Origin: Ruminococcaceae bacterium UBA1405
Lineage (GTDB): Bacteria > Bacillota > Clostridia > Oscillospirales > Ruminococcaceae
Direction: 5' to 3'
Length of the DNA stretch: 64,000 nt
Assembly (NCBI GenBank): GCA_002305685.1
Contig: DBQB01000061.1
Span: 15,123 to 79,122 of the forward strand
Position 1 is the first letter of the stretch. Every line of letters starts with the position of its first letter. Below, piece by piece: positions 9,990-18,824 of this stretch. A program made the position numbers and the translations under genes. The notes under the pieces are model-generated. The model had not been told where the DNA came from. It worked only from the letters and a program-made list of their open reading frames with translations, and did no database searches.

Positions 9990-10048
9990 CGGAGTTGGCC
10001 TCTGGACGGCCGCCGGGAAAGAAAACAGACGTATAGGAGGCTATCACC

Positions 10049-11227
10049 ATGGTACAGTATGATTTTGACCGCATCATCGACCGCAGCGGTACTGACAGCA
10101 GCAAACACACCTTTGATGCTGCAAAAGGAAAGACCCCAGATATGATTCCACTTTGGGTGGCGGACATGGATTTCAAAGCTCCTGATGAGGTCATCCAGCG
10201 GATGAAGGACCGGTGTGAGCATGGCATTTTTGGCTATACCCGGGTGGGAGAAGGATATATCCGCGCCGTGCAGGGATGGTTTGAAAAACGTTTTGATTGG
10301 AAGGTGCCGGAGGAGTGGATGGTACGCACCCCCGGTGTGGTGTATGCGGTTAACGCCGCCATCCAGGTTTTGACCCAGGAAGGGGATGCGGTTTTGATCC
10401 AAAGTCCCGTATATCATCCCTTCAACAACTGCATCGTTGCAAGCAAACGGCGCACGGTGCGCAATCCGCTGGTGTATGACGGCAAGAGATATACCATCGA
10501 TTTTGAAGATTTTGAGAAGAAGATTGTGGAGGAAAAGGTAAAACTGTTTGTCCTTTGCAGTCCCCACAACCCGGTGGGGCGGGTGTGGACCCGGGAAGAG
10601 CTGACCCGTATGGGTGAAATCTGTCTCAAACACCATGTGTTTGTGATTTCCGATGAAATTCACTGTGATTTTGTGTTCTCCGGACATCGGCATATCCCCT
10701 TCGCCTCCATCTGCGAATCGTTTGCCCGCAATTCCATCACATGTACCGCGCCCAGCAAAACCTTTAACCTGGCCGGACTGCAAACCTCCAACATCTTTAT
10801 CCCGGATGAGACGGTGAGAGAGCAGATCAAGGCCTGCAAGAGCGCTCAGCACTGCGGAGAGCCTACGATTTTTGGACTGGTTGCCTGTCAGGCGGCCTAT
10901 GAATGCGGCGAAGAATGGCTGGAGCAGCTTTTGGCATATTTGGAGACCAGCGCAGAAAAGGTATCCGCCTATTTTGCCCAGAATCTGCCCCAGATTCATG
11001 TAGTAAAACCGGAAGGGACCTATCTGCTGTGGTTGGATTGCCGCGGTTTGCCCATCCCTCCGGAGCAGGTGGACGCCTTTATGCTGGAGAAAGCCAAGGT
11101 TTGGTTTAACGACGGCGGTATGTTTGGAACTGAGGGAATCGGTTTTGAGCGGATGAATATGGGTTCTCCCTGGTCGGTATTGGAGCAGGCCTGCGCCCGG
11201 ATTGTGGACGCCGCCAAAAAACTGTAA
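10049..11227 (+). CDS. patB: MalY/PatB-family PLP-dependent aminotransferase, probable cystathionine beta-lyase
   Basis: 392 residues with start ATG after ATAGGAGG. It is a fold-type I PLP enzyme: K237 in APSKTFNLAG is the Schiff-base lysine, with N174 (PHNPVG) and D202 (SDEIH) as cofactor contacts. The opening IIDRSGTDSSK and LWVADMDF are characteristic of the MalY/PatB subgroup, C-S lyases that cleave cystathionine or cysteine conjugates to a thiol, pyruvate and ammonia. Length matches the family (about 390). The downstream esterase follows after 79 bp and may be cotranscribed. The unusual leader hairpin suggests post-transcriptional control. The exact substrate is uncertain. Confidence 0.9.
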   Translation: MVQYDFDRIIDRSGTDSSKHTFDAAKGKTPDMIPLWVADMDFKAPDEVIQRMKDRCEHGIFGYTRVGEGYIRAVQGWFEKRFDWKVPEEWMVRTPGVVYAVNAAIQVLTQEGDAVLIQSPVYHPFNNCIVASKRRTVRNPLVYDGKRYTIDFEDFEKKIVEEKVKLFVLCSPHNPVGRVWTREELTRMGEICLKHHVFVISDEIHCDFVFSGHRHIPFASICESFARNSITCTAPSKTFNLAGLQTSNIFIPDETVREQIKACKSAQHCGEPTIFGLVACQAAYECGEEWLEQLLAYLETSAEKVSAYFAQNLPQIHVVKPEGTYLLWLDCRGLPIPPEQVDAFMLEKAKVWFNDGGMFGTEGIGFERMNMGSPWSVLEQACARIVDAAKKL

Positions 11228-11306
11228 ATCATCCGCAGCGGGGAAAGATAGTCTCTGTGAATATCGTGAGCAACCCCTTTGCCGTCACAGAAAGGAAGAT
11301 GCGGGA

Positions 11307-12068
11307 TTGATCATCAAAGAAACGGTTGAAATGCCAGGTTTTTTGCCGGATACCCGAACGGTTCACATCTACTTGCCGGACGATTATCGTCCTTCCAAAC
11401 AATATGACGTGCTGTATATGTTCGATGGGCACAATCTGTTTTATGACAGCGACGCCACCTACGGCAAGAGCTGGGGGATGAAGGCGTATCTGGATACCCA
11501 TCCACAGGATCTGTTGGTGGTGGGATTGGAGTGTTCCCATCAGGGGGATGAGCGGCTCAATGAGTACTGTCCTTACACCATCCAATGCCCCTGGTCCTCC
11601 GGGAAAATTACCGGTAAAGGAAAGATGACGATGGACTATCTAGTCCATCAGCTCAAACCCTATATCGACAACCGGTTTGCCACCCGTCCCGACGCCGCCC
11701 ATACCTTCATCGCCGGAAGCTCTATGGGAGGGCTGATGAGTCTATACGCTGCTGTGCGGTATCCGGAGATATTTTCTGGCGCTGCCTGCCTGTCGCCTTC
11801 CTTCTCCATCTGCCTTCCTCAGCTCCGCCAGGAGATTGCGATTGTGAAAAGTCTTTGTTCCATGCGAATTTATATGGATATGGGGACGCTGGAAATGCAG
11901 GAACATATGGCCGAGACGGTGGATCGGATGTTGACCATTTCTCATCTGCTCAGCGAAAAGGGCGCGGTATGTTATCCCCGGATTGTGTTGGGAGGAGGGC
12001 ATAACGAGGCCAGCTGGGAAAGACAGATTCCAGTATTTCTTCCTTTTTTGCGCCGTCGTCAAATGTAA
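11307..12068 (+). CDS. Putative esterase (alpha/beta hydrolase, esterase D-like)
   Basis: 253 residues from a TTG at 11307, chosen because AAAGGAAG lies eight bases upstream; the frame is open another 35 codons without a binding site. The protein fits the esterase-D/feruloyl-esterase-like group: VLYMFDGHNLF strand and oxyanion region near the N-terminus, nucleophile elbow GSSMGG, and a late GGGHNEASW histidine. No signal peptide, so probably cytoplasmic. It could deacylate acetylated or feruloylated sugars, in keeping with the plant-glycan genes in the window, but the substrate is not evident. It lies 79 bp after patB on the same strand. Confidence 0.85.
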   Translation: MIIKETVEMPGFLPDTRTVHIYLPDDYRPSKQYDVLYMFDGHNLFYDSDATYGKSWGMKAYLDTHPQDLLVVGLECSHQGDERLNEYCPYTIQCPWSSGKITGKGKMTMDYLVHQLKPYIDNRFATRPDAAHTFIAGSSMGGLMSLYAAVRYPEIFSGAACLSPSFSICLPQLRQEIAIVKSLCSMRIYMDMGTLEMQEHMAETVDRMLTISHLLSEKGAVCYPRIVLGGGHNEASWERQIPVFLPFLRRRQM

Positions 12069-12172
12069 AAATATACATCGACGCGATTTGGCAACCCTAC
12101 CAAAGATTTTCCGGCTTTTTCTCTTTTTTGCCGGGAATCGTGAAGTTTTTCTGAACAAAAAGCAAACAATTC

Positions 12173-12201
12173 TTGCTTTTTTCGCGCAAAACACCTATAA
12201 T
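12173..12201 (+). promoter_or_regulatory. Sigma-A promoter of the purine permease gene
   Basis: TTGCTT (12173-12178), 17-bp spacer, TATAAT (12196-12201). Transcription would begin near 12208 and give a leader of about 125 nt. Confidence 0.8.
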
Positions 12202-12209
12202 AGATACGG

Positions 12210-12310
12210 TTGTTTCATAACAGAAACAATTTAGCGACACAGTTGTGCGTGTTTGTATTGTGTTGTGACCCCGCACGGCGGGGAGAGAACGCAGTACAAA
12301 TGCCCTGTGT
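12210..12310 (+). promoter_or_regulatory. Structured 5' leader of the NCS2 permease mRNA (class unknown)
   Basis: Two hairpins are visible. The first is TTGTTTC/GAAACAA (12210-12216 with 12223-12229). The second is a long imperfect hairpin: 12237-12242 with 12305-12310, 12249-12264 with 12288-12303 (16 pairs with wobbles), and a 6-bp tip CCCCGC/GCGGGG (12269-12274 with 12278-12283). The ribosome binding site follows at once. The conserved core of the classical purine riboswitch is not present, so this is either an orphan regulatory RNA or a protein-binding leader. Confidence 0.45.
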
Positions 12311-12331
12311 GAAAAAAAGAGGAGGAAGAAC

Positions 12332-13660
12332 ATGAGTTTAGCTTCTATGTTCAAAATTACCGAGCGTAAGTCTTCCGTCAAGACCGAAATCATTGCCGGT
12401 CTGACCACCTTTATGACGATGGCTTACATTCTCATCGTGCAGCCCGGAGCCATCTGCGGCTACGGTCCCGACGCTGGCATCACCGATCCCGCCGGCGTAT
12501 TCATCAGCAAGGAAGCCATTATGGTTACCTGCGCACTGATCAGTGCGGTGATTACCCTGCTGATGGGCTTTTATGCAAACTTGCCTTTTGCCCTCTCCAC
12601 CGGCCTTGGCTCCAACTTTATGTTTGGTGCTCTGATTGCTTCTGGTGAGTGCACCTACGGGCGCGCAATGCTGATCACCCTGATTTCCGGTATCATCTTT
12701 GTGCTGCTGAGCGCCTTTGGTATCCGGGATCTGATTGTGAAGATGATCCCCAAAAACATCAAGATCTCCATCAGTACCGCCATTGGTTTCTTCATTGCCT
12801 ATGTCGGCTTTAAGAACACCGGCATCGGTACCTTCACCGACGGCATCGCTATGGGCGATTTCACCCAGCCCGCAGTGCTGCTGGCTGTTCTCGGCCTGCT
12901 GCTCATTGGCGTGCTGACCGCTTACAAGGTAAACGGCGCTATCCTCATTGGTATTGTGGTGATCACCGTTTTGGGCATTCCTTTTGGTGTGACCGTTCTT
13001 CCCGAGCAGTTCTTCAAGGTTCCGGATATGAGCGCCATCAGCAATATCGTGTTTAACTTCGATGCGGCTGGTTTCCTGGCTCCTTCCACCCTGACTCTGA
13101 TGTTCATCGTTTTTGTAGGCGACTTTTTCTCCACCCTGGGCACTGTTCTGGGCGTTGCCGGCAAAGCCGGTATGCTGGATAAAGACGGCAACCTGCCTGA
13201 GATCCAGAAGCCCTTCCTGGTAGACGCTATCGGTACCTGCGTGGGCGCCATGTTTGGTTGTACCACCATCACTACTTATGTAGAGTCCAGCGCCGGTGTT
13301 GAGGCGGGCGGCCGTACCGGTTTGACCGCCATCACTACTGCGGTAATGTTCCTGCTGACCATCTTTGCGTCCCCGCTGTTCCTGATGATCCCCAACGCCG
13401 CGACCGGACCTGCTCTGATCTTCGTGGGCTTCCTGATGATCTCCGGTTTCGCTCAGGTGGATTTCAGCGATTTCACCGAGGCTTTTGGCCCCTTTGTGAT
13501 GATTATGTTCACCGCCTTTGCCGGTTCCATTGCAGCCGGTATCTCTGCCGGTATTCTGGCCTATGTGTTCATCAAGGTTGCTACCGGTAAATTTAAGGAT
13601 GTCCCGGTGGGTATGTACATCCTGGCCATCCCGCTGATCCTCTATTTCATCTACGGCTAA
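12332..13660 (+). CDS. NCS2 purine permease, AzgA-type (guanine/hypoxanthine/adenine)
   Basis: 442 residues, start ATG after AGAGGAGG. The protein is almost wholly membrane-embedded (12-14 segments) and opens with the AzgA-type pattern FKITERKSSVKTEIIAG, followed by TTFMTMAYILIVQP. Motifs ALSTGLGSNFMFG and CTTITTYVESSAGVEAGGRTG (in pieces) match the substrate site of proton-coupled purine permeases such as PbuG/PbuO. The next gene encodes adenine deaminase, so adenine or hypoxanthine is the likely cargo. Expression starts at the promoter at 12173 through a structured leader. A terminator-like hairpin at 13695 separates it from adeC. Confidence 0.93.
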   Translation: MSLASMFKITERKSSVKTEIIAGLTTFMTMAYILIVQPGAICGYGPDAGITDPAGVFISKEAIMVTCALISAVITLLMGFYANLPFALSTGLGSNFMFGALIASGECTYGRAMLITLISGIIFVLLSAFGIRDLIVKMIPKNIKISISTAIGFFIAYVGFKNTGIGTFTDGIAMGDFTQPAVLLAVLGLLLIGVLTAYKVNGAILIGIVVITVLGIPFGVTVLPEQFFKVPDMSAISNIVFNFDAAGFLAPSTLTLMFIVFVGDFFSTLGTVLGVAGKAGMLDKDGNLPEIQKPFLVDAIGTCVGAMFGCTTITTYVESSAGVEAGGRTGLTAITTAVMFLLTIFASPLFLMIPNAATGPALIFVGFLMISGFAQVDFSDFTEAFGPFVMIMFTAFAGSIAAGISAGILAYVFIKVATGKFKDVPVGMYILAIPLILYFIYG

Positions 13661-13694
13661 TCCCATAGAAACACTTGTATATGGTATGATGCAG

Positions 13695-13740
13695 ATCCCC
13701 CAGCCACGATATGCTTTGCCGGATGGTTGGGGGATTTTCT
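13695..13740 (+). terminator. Terminator/attenuator between permease and adeC
   Basis: A 12-bp stem with one G-T pair (13695-13706 with 13724-13735) and a TTTTCTT tail. adeC has no clear promoter of its own, so partial read-through would set the ratio of the two gene products. Confidence 0.75.
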
Positions 13741-13789
13741 TCATATATTCTGAAATTCCAAATACCGCATGAAAGGAGCGTATTGACTT

Positions 13790-15562
13790 ATGAAAATTCA
13801 GCCTAAGGACCGCCGTGAACTGCTGAAGGCCGCGATGGGAAAGATTCCCTGCGATCTGGCAGTTACCAATGTCCGGTATGTCAATCTGTTCACCGGTGAG
13901 GTGTATCCCGCCACGGTTTTTGTGCATCAGGGCTTTGTGGTCCATGTGGAGGTCAAAGAGCCTGATAAAGAGCTTTCGCTTGCCAAACAGGTGATAGACG
14001 GCGAAAACCATTTCCTGATCCCCGGCCTGATTGATGCCCATGTTCATATTGAGAGCAGTATGCTCACCCCCCGCAACTTTGCCAGAGCGGTGCTACCCAG
14101 AGGCACCACCACCGTAGTTACCGATCCCCATGAGATCACCAACGTCTTTGGAGAAGAGGCGGTTCGGTATATGCATGATGCGGGCTACGATCTGCCCATG
14201 ACCCAGTATATCGATATTCCCTCCTGCGTTCCTTCGGTGCCCGGACTGGAAAAAGCCGGAGCTGTCATCGACGCGCAGGCAGTAGATCGTCTGGCCAAGC
14301 TGCCTCATGTTATCGGCCTCGCCGAGGTGATGGACTTTATCGGCGTCGTCGAGGGTGAGGACCGGATGATGGACATCATTGAGGTGGCAGAGAAAAACGG
14401 CCTGTATATCCAGGGACATCTTCCCGGCGCAACCGGTCGTATGGTCTCCGCTTATCTCATCGGCGGCCCCACCACCTGCCATGAAACCCGGGAAACCTGG
14501 GAAGCGGTGGAAAAGCTGCGCGCCGGCATCCATGTGGACGCCCGGGAGAGCTCCATCACCAAGAATATGGCTGCAATCCTCGCCGGCGTGCGGGATCACA
14601 AGTTCCATGACCATCTGAGCCTTTGCACCGACGACCGGGAAGCGGACGATATCCTCTATGTCGGCCATATGGACGAGGTGCTGCGCCAGGCGGTTAAAAA
14701 TGGGTTGGACGGCATCACTGCCCTCAAATCTGCAACCCTCAACACCGCCAAGGAGATCGGTATCGAAAATCTGGGCGCTGTGGCTCCCGGCTATGTAGCG
14801 GATATGCTGCTGGTGGATAATTTGGCCGACTTTACCGTTCTGTCGGTGTTCCATCACGGCACGCTGGTGGCGAAGGACGGCAAGCTGGTTGCCGATATTC
14901 AGGACAAACCCTTTGAGATCGAGACCCGCAACTCGATGAATGTCCCCACCCTGACGCTGGAAGATTTCCGCCTGAAGGCGCCTACCAGCGGTGATACGGT
15001 GAAGGTCAATGTGCTCACCTATTATTCGGATCTGCTTTCGGTGACCAAGGCGGTGACCGAGGAAGTTCCGGTGAAGGATGGTCTGGTGGATATTTCCGGT
15101 GATCCCGAGCTCTGCTACGCCATGATTATCAACCGGTACGGAGCAGGCGGAGTTACCTTCGGTCTGGTCCGTGGGTTTGGCCTGAAAAAGGGCGCCAACG
15201 GTTCTACCGTCTCCCATGACTGCCATAATCTTTCCATTGTATTTAAGGATGCAGAGACCGGCTTTGCGGTGTATCAGGCGCTGGCCAATTGCGGCGGCGG
15301 TATGGCCTGCGGTGAAAACGGCAAGATCACTGGACTTTTGAAACTCAATGTGGGCGGCCTGATGTCGGATCAGCGCCCCGAACTGGTGGCTGAGCAGTCT
15401 GACGCCATGAAGAAGGCACTCAACGCTTTGGGTCTTCCGCAGAAGAATCCGCTTCTGCGCATTGCTACCATGGCGCTGCCGGTTATCCCGGAAGCTAAGT
15501 TCAGCGATTTGGGATTGGTGGATGTTTTGGGCAAGAAGCTGATTCCCATCTTTCCCCAGTAA
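13790..15562 (+). CDS. adeC: Adenine deaminase
   Basis: 590 residues, the normal length for AdeC/Ade. The start ATG follows GAAAGGAGCG with a rather long spacer. Amidohydrolase signatures: metal-binding DAHVHIESSML, then TDPHEIAN-type TDPHEITNV, the GHLPGA and HETRE histidines, LCTDDRE with the catalytic aspartate, and a C-terminal adenine-deaminase domain (ALANCGGGMAC). It hydrolyses adenine to hypoxanthine and ammonia in the cytoplasm, feeding purine salvage or nitrogen supply. Its position behind the purine permease supports this. A 16-bp terminator closes the unit at 15593. Confidence 0.96.
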   Translation: MKIQPKDRRELLKAAMGKIPCDLAVTNVRYVNLFTGEVYPATVFVHQGFVVHVEVKEPDKELSLAKQVIDGENHFLIPGLIDAHVHIESSMLTPRNFARAVLPRGTTTVVTDPHEITNVFGEEAVRYMHDAGYDLPMTQYIDIPSCVPSVPGLEKAGAVIDAQAVDRLAKLPHVIGLAEVMDFIGVVEGEDRMMDIIEVAEKNGLYIQGHLPGATGRMVSAYLIGGPTTCHETRETWEAVEKLRAGIHVDARESSITKNMAAILAGVRDHKFHDHLSLCTDDREADDILYVGHMDEVLRQAVKNGLDGITALKSATLNTAKEIGIENLGAVAPGYVADMLLVDNLADFTVLSVFHHGTLVAKDGKLVADIQDKPFEIETRNSMNVPTLTLEDFRLKAPTSGDTVKVNVLTYYSDLLSVTKAVTEEVPVKDGLVDISGDPELCYAMIINRYGAGGVTFGLVRGFGLKKGANGSTVSHDCHNLSIVFKDAETGFAVYQALANCGGGMACGENGKITGLLKLNVGGLMSDQRPELVAEQSDAMKKALNALGLPQKNPLLRIATMALPVIPEAKFSDLGLVDVLGKKLIPIFPQ

Positions 15563-15592
15563 TCAAAGCACTTTCCAGAAAGCATTTTAAGC

Positions 15593-15633
15593 AACGCCCA
15601 TGCCTGAAAATTTCTTCGGGCATGGGCGTTTTC
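15593..15633 (+). terminator. Intrinsic terminator after adeC
   Basis: A 16-bp stem (15593-15608 with 15615-15630; two wobble/AT pairs at the tip) followed by TT. Strong stem, short T-tract. Confidence 0.8.
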
Positions 15634-15664
15634 CACATGGTACGATTTTGAAGGAGGTTTTACA

Positions 15665-16414
15665 ATGTATCAAACGGTCACAGCTCTTTATTTTTCTCCC
15701 ACCGGCAATACCCGTAAAAGCGTGGAAGCGATGGCGAAGGCCATCACCCCCCAGATACAGTCGGTGGATCTGACCGCTCTAAAACCGGTGGAGCCTCATA
15801 CCTTTTCGGCGCAGGACCTGGTAATTTTTGGAGCACCGGTGTATGGAGGCAGAATTCCCGCCGTTGCCCGCCAGCGCTTTTTGAATTTCCAGGGGCAGGG
15901 GACTCCCTGTCTGGTGGCGGTGACCTACGGAAACCGGGATTTTGACGACGCGCTGCTGGAACTGGCAGAGTTGGCCGCCTCCCAGGGATTTGTCGTCAAG
16001 GGCGCTGCGGCGCTGGTTGGGCGGCATACCTACGGGGAGATTCAGACGCAGCGACCCGACGAGGCGGATCTGCAGATGGACCAGGCCTTTGCCCGCAAGG
16101 CCATCGAAAACGATGAAGGGAAAACGATCTCGATTCCCGGCAACCATCCTTACAAGGATGGCGGAGCTGGTGGAAGTTTTCGCCCTCTGACCTCCGAAAA
16201 GTGTGTCAAATGCGGCCTGTGCGTCAAACAGTGCCCTGTGGGAGCCATTGGGGAGGACTGCAAAACCATTCAGGAGTGCTGTATCGCCTGTTTCCGCTGC
16301 ATCCGGAATTGCCCCACGGGCGCCAAAAATATGAAGGAGCCTAACTATCAGGCCTTTGCTGTCTCCTTCACCCAGCGTTTACAGCAGAGAAAAGAAAACC
16401 AGTATTTTCTTTGA
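15665..16414 (+). CDS. EFR1-type flavodoxin-ferredoxin fusion protein
   Basis: 249 residues, start ATG after GAAGGAGG. An N-terminal flavodoxin-like domain has the FMN phosphate loop FSPTGNTRKS (residues 10-19) and a GAPVYGGR segment. The C-terminal part has two [4Fe-4S] cluster motifs, CVKCGLCVKQCP and CCIACFRCIRNCP. This EFR1 (EF-hand-free ferredoxin/flavodoxin) arrangement is common in anaerobic Firmicutes and serves as a small soluble electron carrier; its redox partners are not known. It is single, between two terminators or promoters. Confidence 0.92.
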   Translation: MYQTVTALYFSPTGNTRKSVEAMAKAITPQIQSVDLTALKPVEPHTFSAQDLVIFGAPVYGGRIPAVARQRFLNFQGQGTPCLVAVTYGNRDFDDALLELAELAASQGFVVKGAAALVGRHTYGEIQTQRPDEADLQMDQAFARKAIENDEGKTISIPGNHPYKDGGAGGSFRPLTSEKCVKCGLCVKQCPVGAIGEDCKTIQECCIACFRCIRNCPTGAKNMKEPNYQAFAVSFTQRLQQRKENQYFL

Positions 16415-16456
16415 AAATCGGATGAGATATGCAGGAAAGCTTTGCTGTTATCGGCC

Positions 16457-16485
16457 TTGATTCCTGCAAGGGATGCGAGTATAAT
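16457..16485 (+). promoter_or_regulatory. Sigma-A promoter of the first MATE gene
   Basis: TTGATT (16457-16462), 17-bp spacer, TATAAT (16480-16485). Confidence 0.85.
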
Positions 16486-16537
16486 GAAAAAACACGGTAA
16501 TTTGCTGTGACATCGCTATTTTGAGGAGACGAGCAAC

Positions 16538-17875
16538 ATGGTAAAGGATATGACCAACGGCAACATTGCCAAACATCTCATCTACTATTCGATTCCTCTG
16601 ATTCTGGGCAACCTCTTTCAGCTGACCTACAATGCGGTGGACTCCATCATTGTGGGAAAATGTGCCGGAGAATCGGCGTTGGCGGCGGTGGGCGCGGCCA
16701 GCCCGGTGATGAACATTGTAATTTTGGGAATCAACGGGTTGTGCATTGGCGCCTCGGTGCTGATGAGTGAGTTTTTTGGCGGCGGCAAGCAGGAGGATTT
16801 CCGGCGGGAATTTTCTACAACGCTGCTGTTTGGCACCATCTTTTCCCTGAGCGTGATGGTGCTGGGGCTGCTGCTCAGCGGCAGCATCCTGCGGCTTCTG
16901 AAGGTGCCGGAGGAGATTCTGGATATGAGCGTGCTGTATCTGCGCATCATCTTCTGCGGCCTTCCCTTTACCTGTTTTTACAATGCCTACGCTTCCGGTA
17001 TGCGCAGTGTGGGAGATTCCAAGACGCCGGTAAACTTTTTGGCGTTTGCTTCGGTGCTCAACGCGGCTTTGGACTATCTGTTCATCGCCATCTTCCGCTG
17101 GGGCGTGGCCGGCGCCGCCGTTGCTACGGTGATAGCGCAGGCGGTCTCCGCACTTTTGTGCGTGGGATATGTTTATCGCAAACTGCCTCTGCTGGCGCTG
17201 CAGGGGAAGGAGCTTCGCATCCATAAGGATCTTTTGGGACAAACCCTGCGCCACGGCAGCGTTACCGCTTTGCAGCAAGCGACCCAGCCCATTGGAAAGC
17301 TGCTGATCCAGGGGATGGTCAACGAGCTTGGCGTGGCGGCCATCGCCACCTTTAACGCCGTCAGCCGGGTGGATGATTTCGCCTTTACTCCGGAACAGAG
17401 CATCTCTCACGGTATGATGACCTTCATTGCCCAAAACCGTGGCGCCAAAAAGAAGGACAGGGTTCATTCCGGTCTGCGGGTGGGTCTTACCGTCGAGTTT
17501 GGCTATTGGGTGATTATCTGTCTGGTGATTTTGCTGCTGCGCACCCCCATCATGCGGCTTTTTGCCTCCGCCGACCAGACGGAGATGATTGCTTTGGGTT
17601 CCGCTTATCTGCTGCGGATGGCGTTCTTCTACATCATGCCGGCTTTCACCAACGGTATGCAGGGATTTTTCCGCGGTGTGGGCAACATGAACATTACCTT
17701 TATCTCCACCTTTATTCAGATTTCGATTCGGGTCATCTGTATTGCCATTATGATGCCCTATATGGGCCTGGTGGCAGTGGCATATGCCAGCCTGATCGGT
17801 TGGGCCTGTATGCTGCTCTTTGAGGTACCTTACTACTTCAAATACAAACGGGAAGGATTCCACCTTCCCCAGTAA
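16538..17875 (+). CDS. MATE-family multidrug/organic-cation exporter
   Basis: 445 residues, start ATG after GAGGAGACG. Twelve hydrophobic segments in two similar halves; the opening MTNGNIAKHLIYYSIPLILGNLFQLTYN is the usual MATE start, and VGKCAGESALAAVGAA is the first-half signature. Such proteins expel cationic compounds or toxins by sodium or proton antiport. The substrate cannot be inferred. It is monocistronic with its own promoter and terminator. A second, only distantly similar MATE gene lies at 28051-29418. Confidence 0.93.
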   Translation: MVKDMTNGNIAKHLIYYSIPLILGNLFQLTYNAVDSIIVGKCAGESALAAVGAASPVMNIVILGINGLCIGASVLMSEFFGGGKQEDFRREFSTTLLFGTIFSLSVMVLGLLLSGSILRLLKVPEEILDMSVLYLRIIFCGLPFTCFYNAYASGMRSVGDSKTPVNFLAFASVLNAALDYLFIAIFRWGVAGAAVATVIAQAVSALLCVGYVYRKLPLLALQGKELRIHKDLLGQTLRHGSVTALQQATQPIGKLLIQGMVNELGVAAIATFNAVSRVDDFAFTPEQSISHGMMTFIAQNRGAKKKDRVHSGLRVGLTVEFGYWVIICLVILLLRTPIMRLFASADQTEMIALGSAYLLRMAFFYIMPAFTNGMQGFFRGVGNMNITFISTFIQISIRVICIAIMMPYMGLVAVAYASLIGWACMLLFEVPYYFKYKREGFHLPQ

Positions 17876-17884
17876 CCTTTGCCG

Positions 17885-17914
17885 GAAAGCCTGCCACGAT
17901 GCAGGCTTTCTTTT
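17885..17914 (+). terminator. Intrinsic terminator
   Basis: Stem GAAAGCCTGC/GCAGGCTTTC (17885-17894 with 17901-17910), loop CACGAT, tail TTTT. Confidence 0.85.
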
Positions 17915-17951
17915 ATGCTTTATGCGCAGCGGAAAAAGAAAATTGCTTCCC

Positions 17952-17980
17952 TTCCAATTTTATCAAAAGTATGCTACACT
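17952..17980 (+). promoter_or_regulatory. Possible promoter of the HAD phosphatase operon
   Basis: TTCCAA (17952-17957), 17-bp spacer, TACACT (17975-17980). The -35 match is weak, but the position is right: 34 bp before the start codon. Confidence 0.45.
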
Positions 17981-18013
17981 TAAGGCAGCAACGGTTCGGA
18001 AGGAGACAGAAAA

Positions 18014-18796
18014 ATGGTACCATTGGAACAGATTCAGATTTATATGTTGGATATGGACGGCACCTTCTATCTGGGTGGGAAGATCTTTGAGTGGTCCTTT
18101 GATTTTTTGGACAAGCTGAAGGAGCAGGGAAAGGATTTTGTGTTTCTCACCAACAATTCTTCCAACAGCAAGGAGAGCTATGTCAGGAAGCTGGAAAAGA
18201 TGGGGCTGAAGGTATCCGGGGAGAAGGTGATTTCCTCCGGGGAAGCCACTACCATCTACCTCAATCGCCGCAAGCCAGGGGCAAAAATTTATCTGGTGGG
18301 TACGCCGGTGCTGGAACAGGAATTTCAGCAGGCTGGATTTGTTTTGACCGATCAGAATCCTGATTTTGTGGTTGTAGGGTTTGATACCACCCTCACCTAT
18401 GAAAAGCTCTGGAAACTTTGCGACTTTGTCCGCGGCGGGGTGGAATACATCTGTACCCATCCCGATTTCAACTGTCCCATCGAGGGCGGATATATGCCGG
18501 ATATCGGCGGAATCATCGCCTTTGTACAGGCGTGTACCGGCAAACGGCCGGATATCATCATCGGGAAACCCTACCAGTATATCGTGGACGCCGTGATGGA
18601 GAAACTGGGAGTGGAAAAAGACCAGGTGGCGATGGTGGGAGACCGGTTATATACCGACATTGCCATGGGCAAAAACAGCGGTATTACCTCCATATTGGTG
18701 CTCAGCGGTGAGACCTCGCTGGCGGATCTGGAGAATTCCGAGATACAGCCGGACTATGTTTTTGAAAATTTAGGAAAAATTGCCCAGCAGCTGTAA
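18014..18796 (+). CDS. HAD superfamily IIA phosphatase (NagD-like)
   Basis: 260 residues, start ATG after GGAAGGAGA. HAD motif I is YMLDMDGTFYLGG (nucleophile Asp near residue 14), motif II is FLTNNSS, and motif III/IV is GKPYQYI plus MVGDRLYTDIAMGKNSG. Class IIA enzymes (NagD, AraL, phosphoglycolate/4-nitrophenyl phosphatase) remove phosphate from sugar phosphates and nucleotides in the cytoplasm. First gene of a three-gene run (HAD, YcxB-like, metallophosphoesterase-like) with gaps of 28 and 33 bp. Confidence 0.93.
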   Translation: MVPLEQIQIYMLDMDGTFYLGGKIFEWSFDFLDKLKEQGKDFVFLTNNSSNSKESYVRKLEKMGLKVSGEKVISSGEATTIYLNRRKPGAKIYLVGTPVLEQEFQQAGFVLTDQNPDFVVVGFDTTLTYEKLWKLCDFVRGGVEYICTHPDFNCPIEGGYMPDIGGIIAFVQACTGKRPDIIIGKPYQYIVDAVMEKLGVEKDQVAMVGDRLYTDIAMGKNSGITSILVLSGETSLADLENSEIQPDYVFENLGKIAQQL

Positions 18797-18824
18797 GGCG
18801 TGGGCGGGAAAGGCAGAACGAACA

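Noticed and set aside
12196..12260. Classical purine riboswitch before the permease
   Set aside because: TATAAT and ATACGG resemble fragments of it, but the conserved three-way-junction sequence and loop-loop motifs are absent; TATAAT is better explained as the -10.
12338..14047. A 569-codon open frame on the minus strand
   Set aside because: Antisense to the NCS2 permease and the start of adeC; His/Gly/Gln-rich nonsense composition, no start signals.
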